From positions 94,731 to 158,730 of the forward strand of contig NZ_QCZK02000059.1 of the NCBI RefSeq assembly GCF_003347595.2: DNA of 64,000 nucleotides, in the 5' to 3' direction. The position numbers were made by a program, and so were the translations under genes. This document shows, in pieces, positions 33,639 through 42,993 of the stretch; the stretch's first letter is position 1; every line of letters begins with the position of its first letter. Origin of the DNA: Botryobacter ruber (GTDB lineage Bacteria > Bacteroidota > Bacteroidia > Cytophagales > Hymenobacteraceae). Under the pieces are notes generated by a model. It did no database searches and was not told where the DNA came from. It saw only the letters and a program-made list of their open reading frames with translations.

Positions 33639-35429
33639 CTAATACAAAGTACCGTAAGTCTGGCAGGCTCGGTAGTCGGAACCTTCCGGGTCCATACCGA
33701 AGGCGGCCCAGGCGCTGGGGCGGAAAACTTTTTCTTCCGACACGTTGTGCATGCACACCGGGATGCGGAGCATGGAAGCCAGCGTGATGAAGTCGGCGCC
33801 AACGTGGCCGTAGGTCACGACACCATGGTTGGAACCCCAGTTGTTCATCACGGAGTACACATCGCGGAAAGCGCCGGTGCCGGTCAGGTTTGGCACGAAC
33901 CAGGTGGTTGGCCAGGTTTTGTCGGTGCGCTGGTCGAGGGTGTTGTGCACTTCTTCGGGCAGGTCGATGGACCAGCCTTCGGCGATTTGCAGTACCGGGC
34001 CCAGTCCTTTTATCAGGTTTACGCGGGTCATGGTAACGGGCATACCGCCTTTGGTGAGGAAGTTGGAGGAGTAACCGCCGCCTCTGAAATATTCAAGTGT
34101 CGCCGGATACCAGGTGGTGGCATCGAGGCATTTCTTCGCTTCTTCTTCTGTTATTTCCCAGAAAGGCTTCATGGCAGGCTGACCGTCTTTGCTTTGCTGA
34201 CCGGTGCCGTCGAGGGTGCAGGAACCGGAGTTTATCAGGTGCAGGAAACCGTTGGCGGCAATACCTTCCAGTTGATGGCCAGTCACGCGCTTCACGGCGT
34301 CGGGGCTCCAGTAGGTGCGCACGTCGGCAAATATTTGTGCTGTATCGGTAAGCAGGTGACCGAAGAGCATGGCTACACCGTTAAGCGAATCATTTTCAGT
34401 CGCTACAACAAAGGCCTGGCGGATGCCGTTCCAGTCGAAAGAGGAGTTGAGGATGGCTTCGCTGAAGTCGCCGTTCGGCAGGAAGTCCGTCCACTGGCGC
34501 TGTCCCTGGAAACCGGATGCGATGGCGTTGTGGCCCATCGCTTCTTCGCCAAAACCCATCTCTTTAAGTTTCGGGTTGCCAATCATCAGGTCGCGGATAA
34601 TGATGGTCATCTTCACGACAAATTCCCAGTCCGCATCCTTCTCTTCACGCGACTTCTGCTTGCTTTCGGGGTTGTAATCGGTGCCTTCCTTGCAGTTTTC
34701 ACGGGTCCATGTAATGGCTTTTTCGAATTCCGCCTGGTCGAAAATGTTGTGCTGAATGCGGCGCAGTACTTCGGTAGAATCTACATACTCGGCACGCATG
34801 CCCAGGTACGACTCAAAGAAACCGGCATCTACAATAGAACCCGCAATACCCATCGACACAGAGCCCACTGACAGGTACGACTTGCCACGCATGGTCGCCA
34901 CGGCCAGACCAGCCTTGGCAAAGCGCAGGAGCTTGTACTGCACATCTTCCGGAATGGTAGTATCGCCAATGTCCTGCACATCGTGCCCGTAGATACTGAA
35001 AGTTGGCAGGCCTTTCTGGTTATGACCGGCCAGAGCAGCTGCCAGGTATACCGCACCCGGACGCTCCGTTCCGTTAAAGCCCCAGATGGCTTTAGGCGTG
35101 TATGGGTTCATGTCGATGGTTTCGGTGCCGTAGCACCAGCAGGGCGTAACGGTCAGGGAAACACCCACGCCATTGTGCTCAAACTTTTCTGCCGCCATGG
35201 CAGCCTCGGCTACACCGCCTATACACTGGTCTGCTATCACGCATTCCACCGGCGCACCGTCCGGGTGGCGCAGGTTTTCTTCGTAAAAGCGGGCCACATT
35301 GCGGGCCATGTTCATGGTAGTGTCTTCCAGCGATTCGCGGATACCACCTAAGCGCCCGTCAATTACCGGACGAATACCGATTTTAGGCCTGTCGCCAATC
35401 AGTCGGTTTGTATAGTTTTGCTTGCTCAT
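33639..35429 (-). CDS. fucI: L-fucose isomerase
   Basis: This 596-residue cytoplasmic enzyme converts L-fucose to L-fuculose using manganese. Length and sequence follow the classical FucI family throughout: an N-terminal RPKIGIRPVIDGRLGGIRESLE, VIADQCIGGVAEAA, TVTPCWCYGTETID, YGHDVQDIGDTTIPEDVQ, and a C-terminal domain with GADFITLASMLRIPVCMHNV. It would also accept D-arabinose, as other family members do. No fuculokinase or fuculose-phosphate aldolase gene is present in this window, so the next steps must be encoded elsewhere or supplied by other enzymes here. The region upstream has a TATATTTG -7-like element on the minus strand at 35554-35561. In this locus it would process L-fucose released from pectin side chains. 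Confidence 0.93.
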   Translation of the reverse strand: MSKQNYTNRLIGDRPKIGIRPVIDGRLGGIRESLEDTTMNMARNVARFYEENLRHPDGAPVECVIADQCIGGVAEAAMAAEKFEHNGVGVSLTVTPCWCYGTETIDMNPYTPKAIWGFNGTERPGAVYLAAALAGHNQKGLPTFSIYGHDVQDIGDTTIPEDVQYKLLRFAKAGLAVATMRGKSYLSVGSVSMGIAGSIVDAGFFESYLGMRAEYVDSTEVLRRIQHNIFDQAEFEKAITWTRENCKEGTDYNPESKQKSREEKDADWEFVVKMTIIIRDLMIGNPKLKEMGFGEEAMGHNAIASGFQGQRQWTDFLPNGDFSEAILNSSFDWNGIRQAFVVATENDSLNGVAMLFGHLLTDTAQIFADVRTYWSPDAVKRVTGHQLEGIAANGFLHLINSGSCTLDGTGQQSKDGQPAMKPFWEITEEEAKKCLDATTWYPATLEYFRGGGYSSNFLTKGGMPVTMTRVNLIKGLGPVLQIAEGWSIDLPEEVHNTLDQRTDKTWPTTWFVPNLTGTGAFRDVYSVMNNWGSNHGVVTYGHVGADFITLASMLRIPVCMHNVSEEKVFRPSAWAAFGMDPEGSDYRACQTYGTLY

Positions 35430-35553
35430 GTATGTTTTCTTTCAATTGCCTGCGTGGTTATAACCATCGCTTCGCTTTTTAGCTTTTATGTTGTTTTTCA
35501 ACCAGGTGCAGCTGCACAGAGGCAACACACTATTGTTTGTTCATTTTTATTAG

Positions 35554-35561
35554 CAAATATA
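35554..35561 (-). promoter_or_regulatory. Candidate -7 promoter element upstream of fucI
   Basis: On the minus strand the sequence is TATATTTG, matching TAnnTTTG, about 125 bases before the fucI ATG in an AT-rich stretch. No clear -33 box was found. Sequence match only. Confidence 0.25.
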
Positions 35562-35700
35562 ATATTTATTTTTGAAAATAAAATTTTTCCGGCAGCTCTA
35601 TTTTGCATTCCAAAGCAGGGGTACTCCTATTACGGCAGGTACTGTTCAATTTACAATATCTTCAACTTTTTAAAAGCTGCTACGGTAACAAAACTTTATG

Positions 35701-35730
35701 CTGCAGAGGGAGTGGTGACAGGCGCAGTCT
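35701..35730 (+). repeat. Dispersed AV-type intergenic repeat, divergent copy
   Basis: CTGCAGAGGGAGTGGTGAC followed by AGGCGCAGTCT keeps the spacing of the family but differs at several positions. Together with the promoter-like element and the terminator it is what I can recognise in the 379-base gap 35430-35808. Confidence 0.5.
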
Positions 35731-35750
35731 GCTTTTCTGCCCGACTATAA

Positions 35751-35791
35751 ACAACAAAGGCACCCTTTGGAGGTGCCTTTGTTGTTTTTTT
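35751..35791. terminator. Terminator after the susCD operon
   Basis: ACAACAAAGGCACC (35751-35764) pairs perfectly with GGTGCCTTTGTTGT (35772-35785). T runs follow on the plus strand. On the minus strand, where susD ends at 35809, the hairpin lies 24 bases downstream but the T run is less clear. Confidence 0.78.
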
Positions 35792-35808
35792 ATTGCATAC
35801 TATATGGC

Positions 35809-37605
35809 TTAGTTATAGCCTGGGTTTTGTCCGAACTCCTGCCCGTTTAACAGAGCATCCAGTTCTACCTGCGGCACTGGCCTTAACACGTGGTGAGGCT
35901 GAATCAGCGTAATATCGGGATTATATTCTCGAACACGCTCCACCAACTTACCGGTACGCTTCAAATCATACCAGCGGGTATGCTCACCGGCTAACTCCCT
36001 GGCACGCTCGTCCAAAATAAAGTTGACATCAACATCACCCGCAGTAATCTGCATATCTTCCACTTTACCAGGCAAGGCAGCTCTTGTACGAAGCACATTA
36101 ATATACCTGGCTGCTTCTGTTGGATTACCTAACTGCAACTCTGCTTCTGCTGCGATTAAGTACATTTCAGCCAATCGTATAACAATTACGTCGTTATAAC
36201 CAGGTTTTAAGTTTGGATCGGTTCTGGTGAGCGGATCGTCAAACTTTTTCAACTGCACAAAGTACCGGCCATCTTTAACAGCTCCGGTGGTAGCAGCATG
36301 ATAAGTATCATTCCTGTCTATTACGATATAAGGTCTCATCGCCTCATTCGTAATTGCCTTTTTGGTAATATACAACGCAGTATCCTGCCCTGGAATAATT
36401 TTCTTACCCAAAAGACTCTGATCTTTGTTGTACTGGTTTATTCTTGCCTGCGTCCACTCCCATGGCTGTCCGGTAAAAGGATCAGTAGCATTTGCTATCC
36501 ATGCTTCCCTGAAAGAGCCTTTATAACGTGAATCCTTTGTTTCATCAAAGAAATCCAGCAAGGCCAGCGTCGGCATCAGGCGCCTTTCCGAATCATTTCC
36601 GTATTCCAGGCTTCGCTTCAGGGCCGTAGATAAATTGGCATACTGCGGCATATACCACAGGTGCAGGCGGTTTGCGTTGTTATCAAAATTCAGTGAAGCG
36701 TTGTTTTGCGTATTGCTTACCACAAACAAGGCTTCCTTGTTCTTCTTGTTATTTTTGGGAGCCCACACATCTGCATAGGTTGACCAGAGTTCCACATCCA
36801 GTTCTCCTGTTCCGGCCGCACCTCCTACTAGTGCCATTCCCGATTTGCTCTTCGTAATCACGTTACGGGCAGCATCGCGGGCTAACTCGAAATACTGATT
36901 GCGCTCGGCGCCTGTCGAATAGTAAGCCCTGGAAAGATAAGCTTTTGCCAGCATGCCCATAGCAGCTTTCTTACTTGCCCGGCTATACTCTCCTCCCCAC
37001 CCGCTTTGCAGGGGCAGGTTCTCAGCAGCAAACTTCAGATCTTCTATTATTACCTCATAAAAGGCTTCAACCGGGCTTCTCTGTGCTGTCAGTTCCACAC
37101 TCTGCGTCTCCTGTGTGCGGAGCATAACGCCTCCGTACGTTTCTACCAGGTGCCAGTAATAGAAGGCCCGCAGAAACCGTAGTTCCCCCAGCCTCCTGTT
37201 TCGCTCCTGCTGAGAGGTAAAACCAGCGTCATCGATCCGGTTGATTCCGGCATTAGCATGGTTAATACTTTGCCAGAGCAGCTGCCAGAACTTTTTATTC
37301 GGATTGCCATCCAGCGGTGTCAGTCCTTCATACTTCGTTATCTGTCGTGCATAACCACCCAGGTTTTCATTAATCCAGAGGTCTGTGCCAGACTCAAACA
37401 TAAATATGCCATCTTCTTTACCATAGAATTGTCGAAGGTCGCTGTAAGAAGCGTTTACTACTGTCAGAAATCCTTCAGGGGTACTCCAAACCGCATCGGC
37501 TGTAGCTCCTGAGGGGTTATATTCTTCCAGATCATTACAGGCAAAGGAGCCAATCGCCAGCGCCCCTACCATGCAACGGGAAATAAAATATTTAAAATTT
37601 TTCAT
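35809..37605 (-). CDS. SusD/RagB-family glycan-binding outer-membrane lipoprotein
   Basis: This 598-residue surface lipoprotein has a signal ending in the lipobox GSFAC (Cys23) and then NDLEEYNPSG, a classical SusD start. The body has the tetratricopeptide-rich SusD fold, with NHANAGINRIDDAG, RRLGELRFLRAFYYWHLVETYGGVML and a C-terminal VIRLAEMYLIAAEAELQLGN and RARELAGEHTRWYDLKRTGKL. It forms the lid that captures oligosaccharide on the SusC channel encoded upstream. The ATG at 37605 is preferred over a TTG eight codons earlier. It follows susC by 24 bases and ends near a terminator. The glycan is not readable from sequence, but the neighbouring GH28 and other pectin enzymes suggest a pectic oligosaccharide. 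Confidence 0.93.
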   Translation of the reverse strand: MKNFKYFISRCMVGALAIGSFACNDLEEYNPSGATADAVWSTPEGFLTVVNASYSDLRQFYGKEDGIFMFESGTDLWINENLGGYARQITKYEGLTPLDGNPNKKFWQLLWQSINHANAGINRIDDAGFTSQQERNRRLGELRFLRAFYYWHLVETYGGVMLRTQETQSVELTAQRSPVEAFYEVIIEDLKFAAENLPLQSGWGGEYSRASKKAAMGMLAKAYLSRAYYSTGAERNQYFELARDAARNVITKSKSGMALVGGAAGTGELDVELWSTYADVWAPKNNKKNKEALFVVSNTQNNASLNFDNNANRLHLWYMPQYANLSTALKRSLEYGNDSERRLMPTLALLDFFDETKDSRYKGSFREAWIANATDPFTGQPWEWTQARINQYNKDQSLLGKKIIPGQDTALYITKKAITNEAMRPYIVIDRNDTYHAATTGAVKDGRYFVQLKKFDDPLTRTDPNLKPGYNDVIVIRLAEMYLIAAEAELQLGNPTEAARYINVLRTRAALPGKVEDMQITAGDVDVNFILDERARELAGEHTRWYDLKRTGKLVERVREYNPDITLIQPHHVLRPVPQVELDALLNGQEFGQNPGYN

Positions 37606-37629
37606 ATTCTCTTTAATCAAATTTATCAA

Positions 37630-40600
37630 TTAGAAATCAAAATTTACACCAAAAACAAGCTGCCGGTTAATTGGGTAAGACTCTGAACCGCCACCTTCCG
37701 GATCATAATTATCCAGTAGATCGTTTTTAGTTACTACCAGCAGATTTGAGCCGGTTGCATACAGGCGAATGTTGCCAACCGATATCTTCTCAGACAGACT
37801 CTTAGGCAGGTTGTAACCCAGCGACAGGTTTCTGATTTTGAAGTAAGAACCATTTACAAAGGTTAATGCCTGGTAAGCTTTTAAGCTGCTCAGGTTAGTA
37901 AGCGCAGGACGCGGATAGTCATTAGTAGGATTCTCAGGTGTCCAGTAATCTATCATAGCCAGTGAACCATTTACCCCCTGCGGATCGTAACGGCCCAGGA
38001 ACTCGGCATTGATCGTTTGTCCCCAACGTGCGAACAGGAAAATATCCAAATCGAATCCTTTGTAGCTAAAACTGTTACGGAAACCGCCAATCCATTTTGG
38101 CACAGAGGAACCAATAAACTGCCTGTCGTCGGAGTTAATTACGAAATCGCCATTCGTATCTTCAGCCTTGATATCGCCTGGTTGAAAAGCCGGACCAGTA
38201 GCGTTACCAAAATGGTATTTTGCAGCCTCATCTGCCTCATCCGATTGCCAGATACCTAACTTTTTATAAGTAAAGAAAGAGTTGATAGGGCGTCCAAGCA
38301 ATAGTGAGTTTGTTTCGTTGTTGATAACATCAATACCGTTTACCAGATCTGTGATTTCTTCTCTGTTGCGGGTAAAGGTGATGGTGGAGTTCCATTTGAA
38401 TGCACTGTTATCGATGTTTACCGTGTTAACTGACACCTCGACACCCTTATTACGGGTAGCAGCAATGTTCTCCAACACACTTACCTGACCGGTAGACTGC
38501 GGCAGTTGCCGGGCGTACAGGATGTCAGAGGTATTGGTACGATACAGGTCGATGTTGGCATTTACCCTGTTATTGAACAAGCCAAGATCCAATCCTACGT
38601 TCAGCGTTCGGGAATATTCCCAGCCAAGATCTACGTTACCTACCCTACCAGCAAACCGGTACATGGGTGCCGCAACATCATTTCCGAAACTTAAATTAGA
38701 TATTGGATAAAGCAAGCTTTGTGTTTCATATGCTCCAACCCCGGAGTTACCAGTTAAACCATAGCTACCGCGTAACTTGATAAGGTTAACACCTGAAATA
38801 GTTGGCATGAAGGATTCTTCACTGATATTCCATCCGGCAGCTACCGACGGGAAAGCTTTAAATTTCTGCCCGGAAAGCACAGAGGAGCCATCGTAACGGT
38901 TGGTCAGCGTCAGCAAGTACCGGCTTTTGTAGCTATAGTTCAACCTGCCGGCATACGACATAGTATTAACTCGTGTAAAGCCTGATCCAATATTTCTACT
39001 ACCCAGGTCAGTGCCAGCCAAGTTGTAAAAAGCCTGCGAAGCCAGCTGCTGATTAATGCCATTAGCAAAATAGCTGTCGTTGTCGGATTGCGTATAGTTG
39101 GTAAGCGCTGTAACCGTAAAAGAATGATCGGCTATTTCTTTGGTATACGTCAGGATATTGTCCCAATGATAGAACTTACTGAATGCTGTATTAACCTGTG
39201 CAAAAGAAGTTCCTTCGTTTCTGCGTGTAAAAGATTCCGCATCATAGTACTCGCCCCTTCTGCTGTTGTTGAGCCTGGAACCGAAGTTTGACCGGAAGGT
39301 AAGGCCTTTTACAGGCGTTAATTCCAGGTAAGCGTTCAGGTTCACATTGGTTTGAGCCGTGTTATCTCTCATTGCATTCGGTATTTCATCGGCTAATGGA
39401 CTAACGGTAGTGCTGTTAGCGATCGGACGAAAAACAATGTCACCATTTTCATTGTAAGGCGTTCCCAGTGGAACAGCCGAAATACCAGCTGACAACGGAT
39501 CTCTTCTGCCGTTTCTGTCGTTGTACGTTACCTGGCTCAGTAAACCTACTTTTATCCAATCGGTTACCTTCTGATCCAGGTTCAGGCGCACATTGTAGCG
39601 CTTCATATCGTTCAGGCGGTACATACCTTCTTCCTGGAAGTAGCCTGCCGAAAAGAAAGCTTTCGTATTTTCGGAACCGCCACGCACCGATACGGTGTGA
39701 CTCTGCTGTTTACCGTTTCGCATAAGTAAGTCTACCCAATCAACCCACTGACCAGCCTCAATAGCTGCGAGTTCCTGCGCTTCGAAAGCAACGGCATCGT
39801 CAGCAGGGCTTGACCATCTTCCGGCAGCACGATACGCTTCCCGACGAAGCTTCAGGTAATCATCCCCCAGTCGTCTTTCCGGGAATGGTGTTAAGCCATT
39901 CACACCGTAATAACCATTGTAAGAAATTTTTGGTTTTCCTTCCTTACCTCTTTTTGTTGTAATAATAATTACACCGTTTGCACCCTGCGATCCGTAAATG
40001 GCAGTTGCAGAAGCATCCTTCAATATCTCAATAGATTCAATATCATTCGGGTTCAGGTCGTTCACATTACCGCCCTGGAATCCGTCGATGATGTACAAAG
40101 GATCGTTGCTACCGGTAAGCGATCTGTTTCCGCGGATCCTGACAGTTGGATTGGCTCCTGCAGATCCGGAACTTCTTACAATATCGATACCAGGCGCACG
40201 CCCCTGGATGGCTTCTACCGCACTGTGCGTAGGCGTTTTTGTAATTTCCTCGGACTTTACAGTAGCAACCGAACCGGTTAAATCTCTTCTTTTTACGGCA
40301 CCATACCCAATCACCACCACTTCATCCAGCACCTTGTTATCAGCGGCCATGGTCACATTGATGGTAGACCGGCTATTGATCGGCACCTCCTGGTTCTTGT
40401 ATCCAACATAGGAGATCACCAGCGTTCCAGCAGGATCTGGAACAGACAAAGAGAAATTACCGTCGATATCAGTCGTTGTACCTACCGAAGTCCCCTTCAC
40501 CAGCACTGTCACACCAGGCAGCCCGGCGTTACTTTCATCGGTCACTTTTCCGCTTACTACTGTAGCTTGCGCAAAAGCTCCGACAACAGATAGAAAGAGT

Positions 40601-40650
40601 AGCGGGAGCATTAAAAAATACTTCAGCTCCTTTAATACAAATTGTTGCAT
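37630..40650 (-). CDS. SusC/RagA-family TonB-dependent outer-membrane transporter
   Basis: This 1006-residue protein has a signal peptide ending GAFAQ, an N-terminal carboxypeptidase-D-like beta-sandwich (about 30-110: VSGKVTDESNAGLPGVTVLV and TTDIDGNFSLSVP), the SusC plug domain (VKSEEITKTPTHSAVEAIQG; IRGNRSLTGSNDPLYIIDGF; IEILKDASATAIYGSQGANG) and a long beta-barrel ending NRQLVFGVNFDF. The terminal aromatic residue is normal for barrel insertion. It imports glycan fragments across the outer membrane with energy from TonB-ExbBD, in complex with the SusD protein. It is the first gene of the susCD pair, divergent from the polygalacturonase gene. No anti-sigma or hybrid two-component regulator gene is directly adjacent. 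Confidence 0.95.
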   Translation of the reverse strand: MQQFVLKELKYFLMLPLLFLSVVGAFAQATVVSGKVTDESNAGLPGVTVLVKGTSVGTTTDIDGNFSLSVPDPAGTLVISYVGYKNQEVPINSRSTINVTMAADNKVLDEVVVIGYGAVKRRDLTGSVATVKSEEITKTPTHSAVEAIQGRAPGIDIVRSSGSAGANPTVRIRGNRSLTGSNDPLYIIDGFQGGNVNDLNPNDIESIEILKDASATAIYGSQGANGVIIITTKRGKEGKPKISYNGYYGVNGLTPFPERRLGDDYLKLRREAYRAAGRWSSPADDAVAFEAQELAAIEAGQWVDWVDLLMRNGKQQSHTVSVRGGSENTKAFFSAGYFQEEGMYRLNDMKRYNVRLNLDQKVTDWIKVGLLSQVTYNDRNGRRDPLSAGISAVPLGTPYNENGDIVFRPIANSTTVSPLADEIPNAMRDNTAQTNVNLNAYLELTPVKGLTFRSNFGSRLNNSRRGEYYDAESFTRRNEGTSFAQVNTAFSKFYHWDNILTYTKEIADHSFTVTALTNYTQSDNDSYFANGINQQLASQAFYNLAGTDLGSRNIGSGFTRVNTMSYAGRLNYSYKSRYLLTLTNRYDGSSVLSGQKFKAFPSVAAGWNISEESFMPTISGVNLIKLRGSYGLTGNSGVGAYETQSLLYPISNLSFGNDVAAPMYRFAGRVGNVDLGWEYSRTLNVGLDLGLFNNRVNANIDLYRTNTSDILYARQLPQSTGQVSVLENIAATRNKGVEVSVNTVNIDNSAFKWNSTITFTRNREEITDLVNGIDVINNETNSLLLGRPINSFFTYKKLGIWQSDEADEAAKYHFGNATGPAFQPGDIKAEDTNGDFVINSDDRQFIGSSVPKWIGGFRNSFSYKGFDLDIFLFARWGQTINAEFLGRYDPQGVNGSLAMIDYWTPENPTNDYPRPALTNLSSLKAYQALTFVNGSYFKIRNLSLGYNLPKSLSEKISVGNIRLYATGSNLLVVTKNDLLDNYDPEGGGSESYPINRQLVFGVNFDF

Positions 40651-41166
40651 AAGAGTTTAGTTAAAGTTAGTAAATAGTTGTTTGTTGTTTGTTGGTATTT
40701 AGTTGAAATTACCTCAGCTCAAGGAAAAGCTGCACCGGGTTCGCACTTGATTCTTTCTTCACAGGTAGTATGAAATAAACTGATTTGTTGACTGAAACTG
40801 CAAAAGGACATTTTATAAGCATTATGCTATATTTAAATACGCCTGCCTCCCTGACATCCTGCAACCACCTTTACACCTCCTGTTATCTTCCAATGAAACA
40901 GCTTCCTGAGAACTAGCTGTTTAAACACTTAAATTTATGATCCGGGCTGCTTCCTGGTTCCTGAGTTACATAGATTACTCCTTCGGGCATAGGTATCCGG
41001 CTTTTGCAAGAGTAAATATAATTCATTAGCACTAACAAACGCAAGTTTTTTTATTTATTTATAAATATTATTTTTGTATGTAAATAAATTTTTACTGCCT
41101 TAAACGTACGAATTCTTCCTTTTGTTGTACCTTACAAATGCTTGCTTTTATTTTCATAAATTTATT
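40651..41166. other. Divergent intergenic region between susC and the GH28 gene
   Basis: These 516 bases contain no supportable gene or dispersed repeat, in contrast to most gaps of this window. The last 130 bases are AT-rich with a TATTTTTG element for the plus strand. The susC-proximal side has a TTGTTTGTTGTTTGTTGG tract. It should hold both promoters and any shared operator. Confidence 0.5.
41069..41076 (+). promoter_or_regulatory. Candidate -7 promoter element of the GH28 gene
   Basis: TATTTTTG fits TAnnTTTG and lies 91 bases before the ATG at 41167 in an AT-rich stretch. The -33 box is not clear. Confidence 0.3.
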
Positions 41167-42825
41167 ATGTCTAAAAACTTAACAACCTCATTATCAACAA
41201 CTACCGCCTTGGCCTTACTGGAATGGATTTGTATCCTTTTACCTGCCGCCCTGGCGGTTTCCTGCTCCGGACAACAAGGCAACACCGTACCGGAAACAAC
41301 GGCTGAATCGCTTGCCGCCATACCTACCATAGCTGAAGTAGGCGCCGCCAACATGCCGGACCATATTGCCCCTGTTACGGCGCCGTTCGACATGCCGCAA
41401 TTTACCAAACCAACCTTCCCTGCATTAACTGTAAACATTACCGAAAAGGGCGCCAAACAGGACGGTATTACAACCAGCCAGATCCAGGCTGCGATCGATG
41501 ATGTAAACCAACGTGGCGGCGGCACGGTCGTGGTACCCAAAGGCCAATGGAAAACAGGCCGCATCAGCCTGAAGAGCAACGTGAACCTACACCTGGAAGA
41601 GGGGGCCGAACTGCATTTCAGCGGCGAGATAGAAGATTACCGCCCTGCCGTATTTACCCGCAACGAAGGGATTGAAGTGATGTCGCTGGGCGCCTGCATT
41701 TATGCCAACGGGCAGGAAAACATTGCGCTTACCGGCAAAGGCAAACTGGTTGGCCCTCCGGCTAAGTCGCCGGTAAGGGAGCGGGTGATGCAGGTGGATG
41801 TGATCGAGAATGTGGTGCCGCATACCAAGCCGGTGGCGGAGCGGGTGTACGAGGGTTATAACGATGAATTTATCTTCCTGCCCATGTTCGTGTCGCCAAT
41901 CAACTGCAAAAATGTATATATAGAAGGTGTGTCGCTGGAGAACACCCCTTTCTGGAACATCGTGCCGGTGTACTGCGACGGCGTGATCATCCGGGGGGTT
42001 ACGGTTAACTCCGTAGGCATCCCGCGTGGCGACGGCATTGATGTGGAATCGTCCAGGAACGTGCTGATCGAGTACTGCACCCTGAGCTGCGGCGACGACT
42101 GCTTTACCATTAAGGCCGGGCGTGGCGAAGACGGTCTGCGTGTAAACAAACCAACCGAGAACGTGGTGGTGCGCTACTGCCTGGCCCGCGAAGGCCACGG
42201 CGGCATTACCTGCGGCAGCGAAACTGCCGGCATGATCCGCAACCTGTATGTGCACGATTGTGTGTTTGAAGATACAGGCGTTGGCATCCGCTTTAAAACC
42301 CGTCGTCCGCGTGGTGGCGGTGGCGAAAACCTGTACTACGAGCGCATCCGGATGAACCTGCGCGACGATGCCTTCAGCTGGGACATGCTCGGAAGCCGCA
42401 CCTATGTGGGCGAACTGGCCGACCGCATGCCGCTGCGCGAAATCAACCGCCTCACCCCCGAATACAAGAATATTGTTATCCGTGATGTTATTGTGGAGCA
42501 CGCCAAACATTTCCTTAAAATTAAAGGCATACCGGAAACACCGCTGACCAACCTGCTGATCGAAAACGCTATCGTTCATTCCAAAGGCCTTATCATTGCC
42601 CGCGATGCCAAAGATGTTACGATCCGGAACGTATCGGTTCATGCCCAGGACTCTCTGATTGAAATACTGGATGGCCGCGACATCACATTCGAAAATGTAC
42701 GGTTCGATGTACCGGGCACGGAGGTAGTCACTAAAATAGAAGGTGAGCTGTCAGACGATATTGAATTTAAGGAAACCACGCCGGCAAAGCCGAAAGGTTG
42801 GGAAGACCTGACCTGGAACAAGTAA
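41167..42825 (+). CDS. Polygalacturonase-type glycoside hydrolase, GH28 family, lipoprotein
   Basis: This 552-residue protein starts with a long signal ending in a lipobox-like ALAVSC, so it is probably membrane-anchored. The catalytic right-handed beta-helix shows the GH28 motifs in order: RGDGIDVESS (Asp289), CGDDCFTIK (Asp310, Asp311), GREGHGGI-like REGHGGITCGSE (His344) and GVGIRFKTRR for substrate binding. GH28 enzymes hydrolyse alpha-1,4-galacturonan or rhamnogalacturonan by inversion. The N-terminal ~90 residues before ITEKGAKQDGITTSQIQAAI are a linker region. The ATG at 41167 is preferred over TTG codons upstream. The gene is divergent from susC and ends before a strong terminator. 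Endo or exo action, and polygalacturonan versus rhamnogalacturonan, cannot be decided here. Confidence 0.9.
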   Translation: MSKNLTTSLSTTTALALLEWICILLPAALAVSCSGQQGNTVPETTAESLAAIPTIAEVGAANMPDHIAPVTAPFDMPQFTKPTFPALTVNITEKGAKQDGITTSQIQAAIDDVNQRGGGTVVVPKGQWKTGRISLKSNVNLHLEEGAELHFSGEIEDYRPAVFTRNEGIEVMSLGACIYANGQENIALTGKGKLVGPPAKSPVRERVMQVDVIENVVPHTKPVAERVYEGYNDEFIFLPMFVSPINCKNVYIEGVSLENTPFWNIVPVYCDGVIIRGVTVNSVGIPRGDGIDVESSRNVLIEYCTLSCGDDCFTIKAGRGEDGLRVNKPTENVVVRYCLAREGHGGITCGSETAGMIRNLYVHDCVFEDTGVGIRFKTRRPRGGGGENLYYERIRMNLRDDAFSWDMLGSRTYVGELADRMPLREINRLTPEYKNIVIRDVIVEHAKHFLKIKGIPETPLTNLLIENAIVHSKGLIIARDAKDVTIRNVSVHAQDSLIEILDGRDITFENVRFDVPGTEVVTKIEGELSDDIEFKETTPAKPKGWEDLTWNK

Positions 42826-42845
42826 ACTTACAGCAGTAAAACAAA

Positions 42846-42893
42846 AACAGCAGGGGCTGTTCCGGTAAACTGGAACAGCCCCTGCTGTTTTTT
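42846..42893 (+). terminator. Intrinsic terminator after the GH28 gene
   Basis: AACAGCAGGGGCTGTTCC (42846-42863) pairs perfectly with GGAACAGCCCCTGCTGTT (42872-42889), and TTTT follows. Confidence 0.92.
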
Positions 42894-42916
42894 ATCAGTA
42901 ATTTTAACCTTCTCAA

Positions 42917-42950
42917 AGGAGCAGGGGCTCTGGTGGCAGGTGCAGCAGCA
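42917..42950 (+). repeat. Dispersed AV-type intergenic repeat
   Basis: AGGAGCAGGGGCTCTGGTGG followed by CAGGTGCAGCAGC is a full copy. Its core matches the copy inside the tolC-like gene (48149-48182) at 22 of 25 positions. Confidence 0.72.
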
Positions 42951-42993
42951 TAAAAAGAGACAAACTGTACAAGCTACCTCTGCTTCGTCAGCA

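Noticed and set aside
33747..34871. Open frame of 374 codons on the plus strand
   Set aside because: It is antisense to fucI and has no domain pattern; it is a by-product of codon composition.
41587..42642. Open frame of 351 codons on the minus strand
   Set aside because: It is antisense to the GH28 gene, whose catalytic motifs are all on the other strand.
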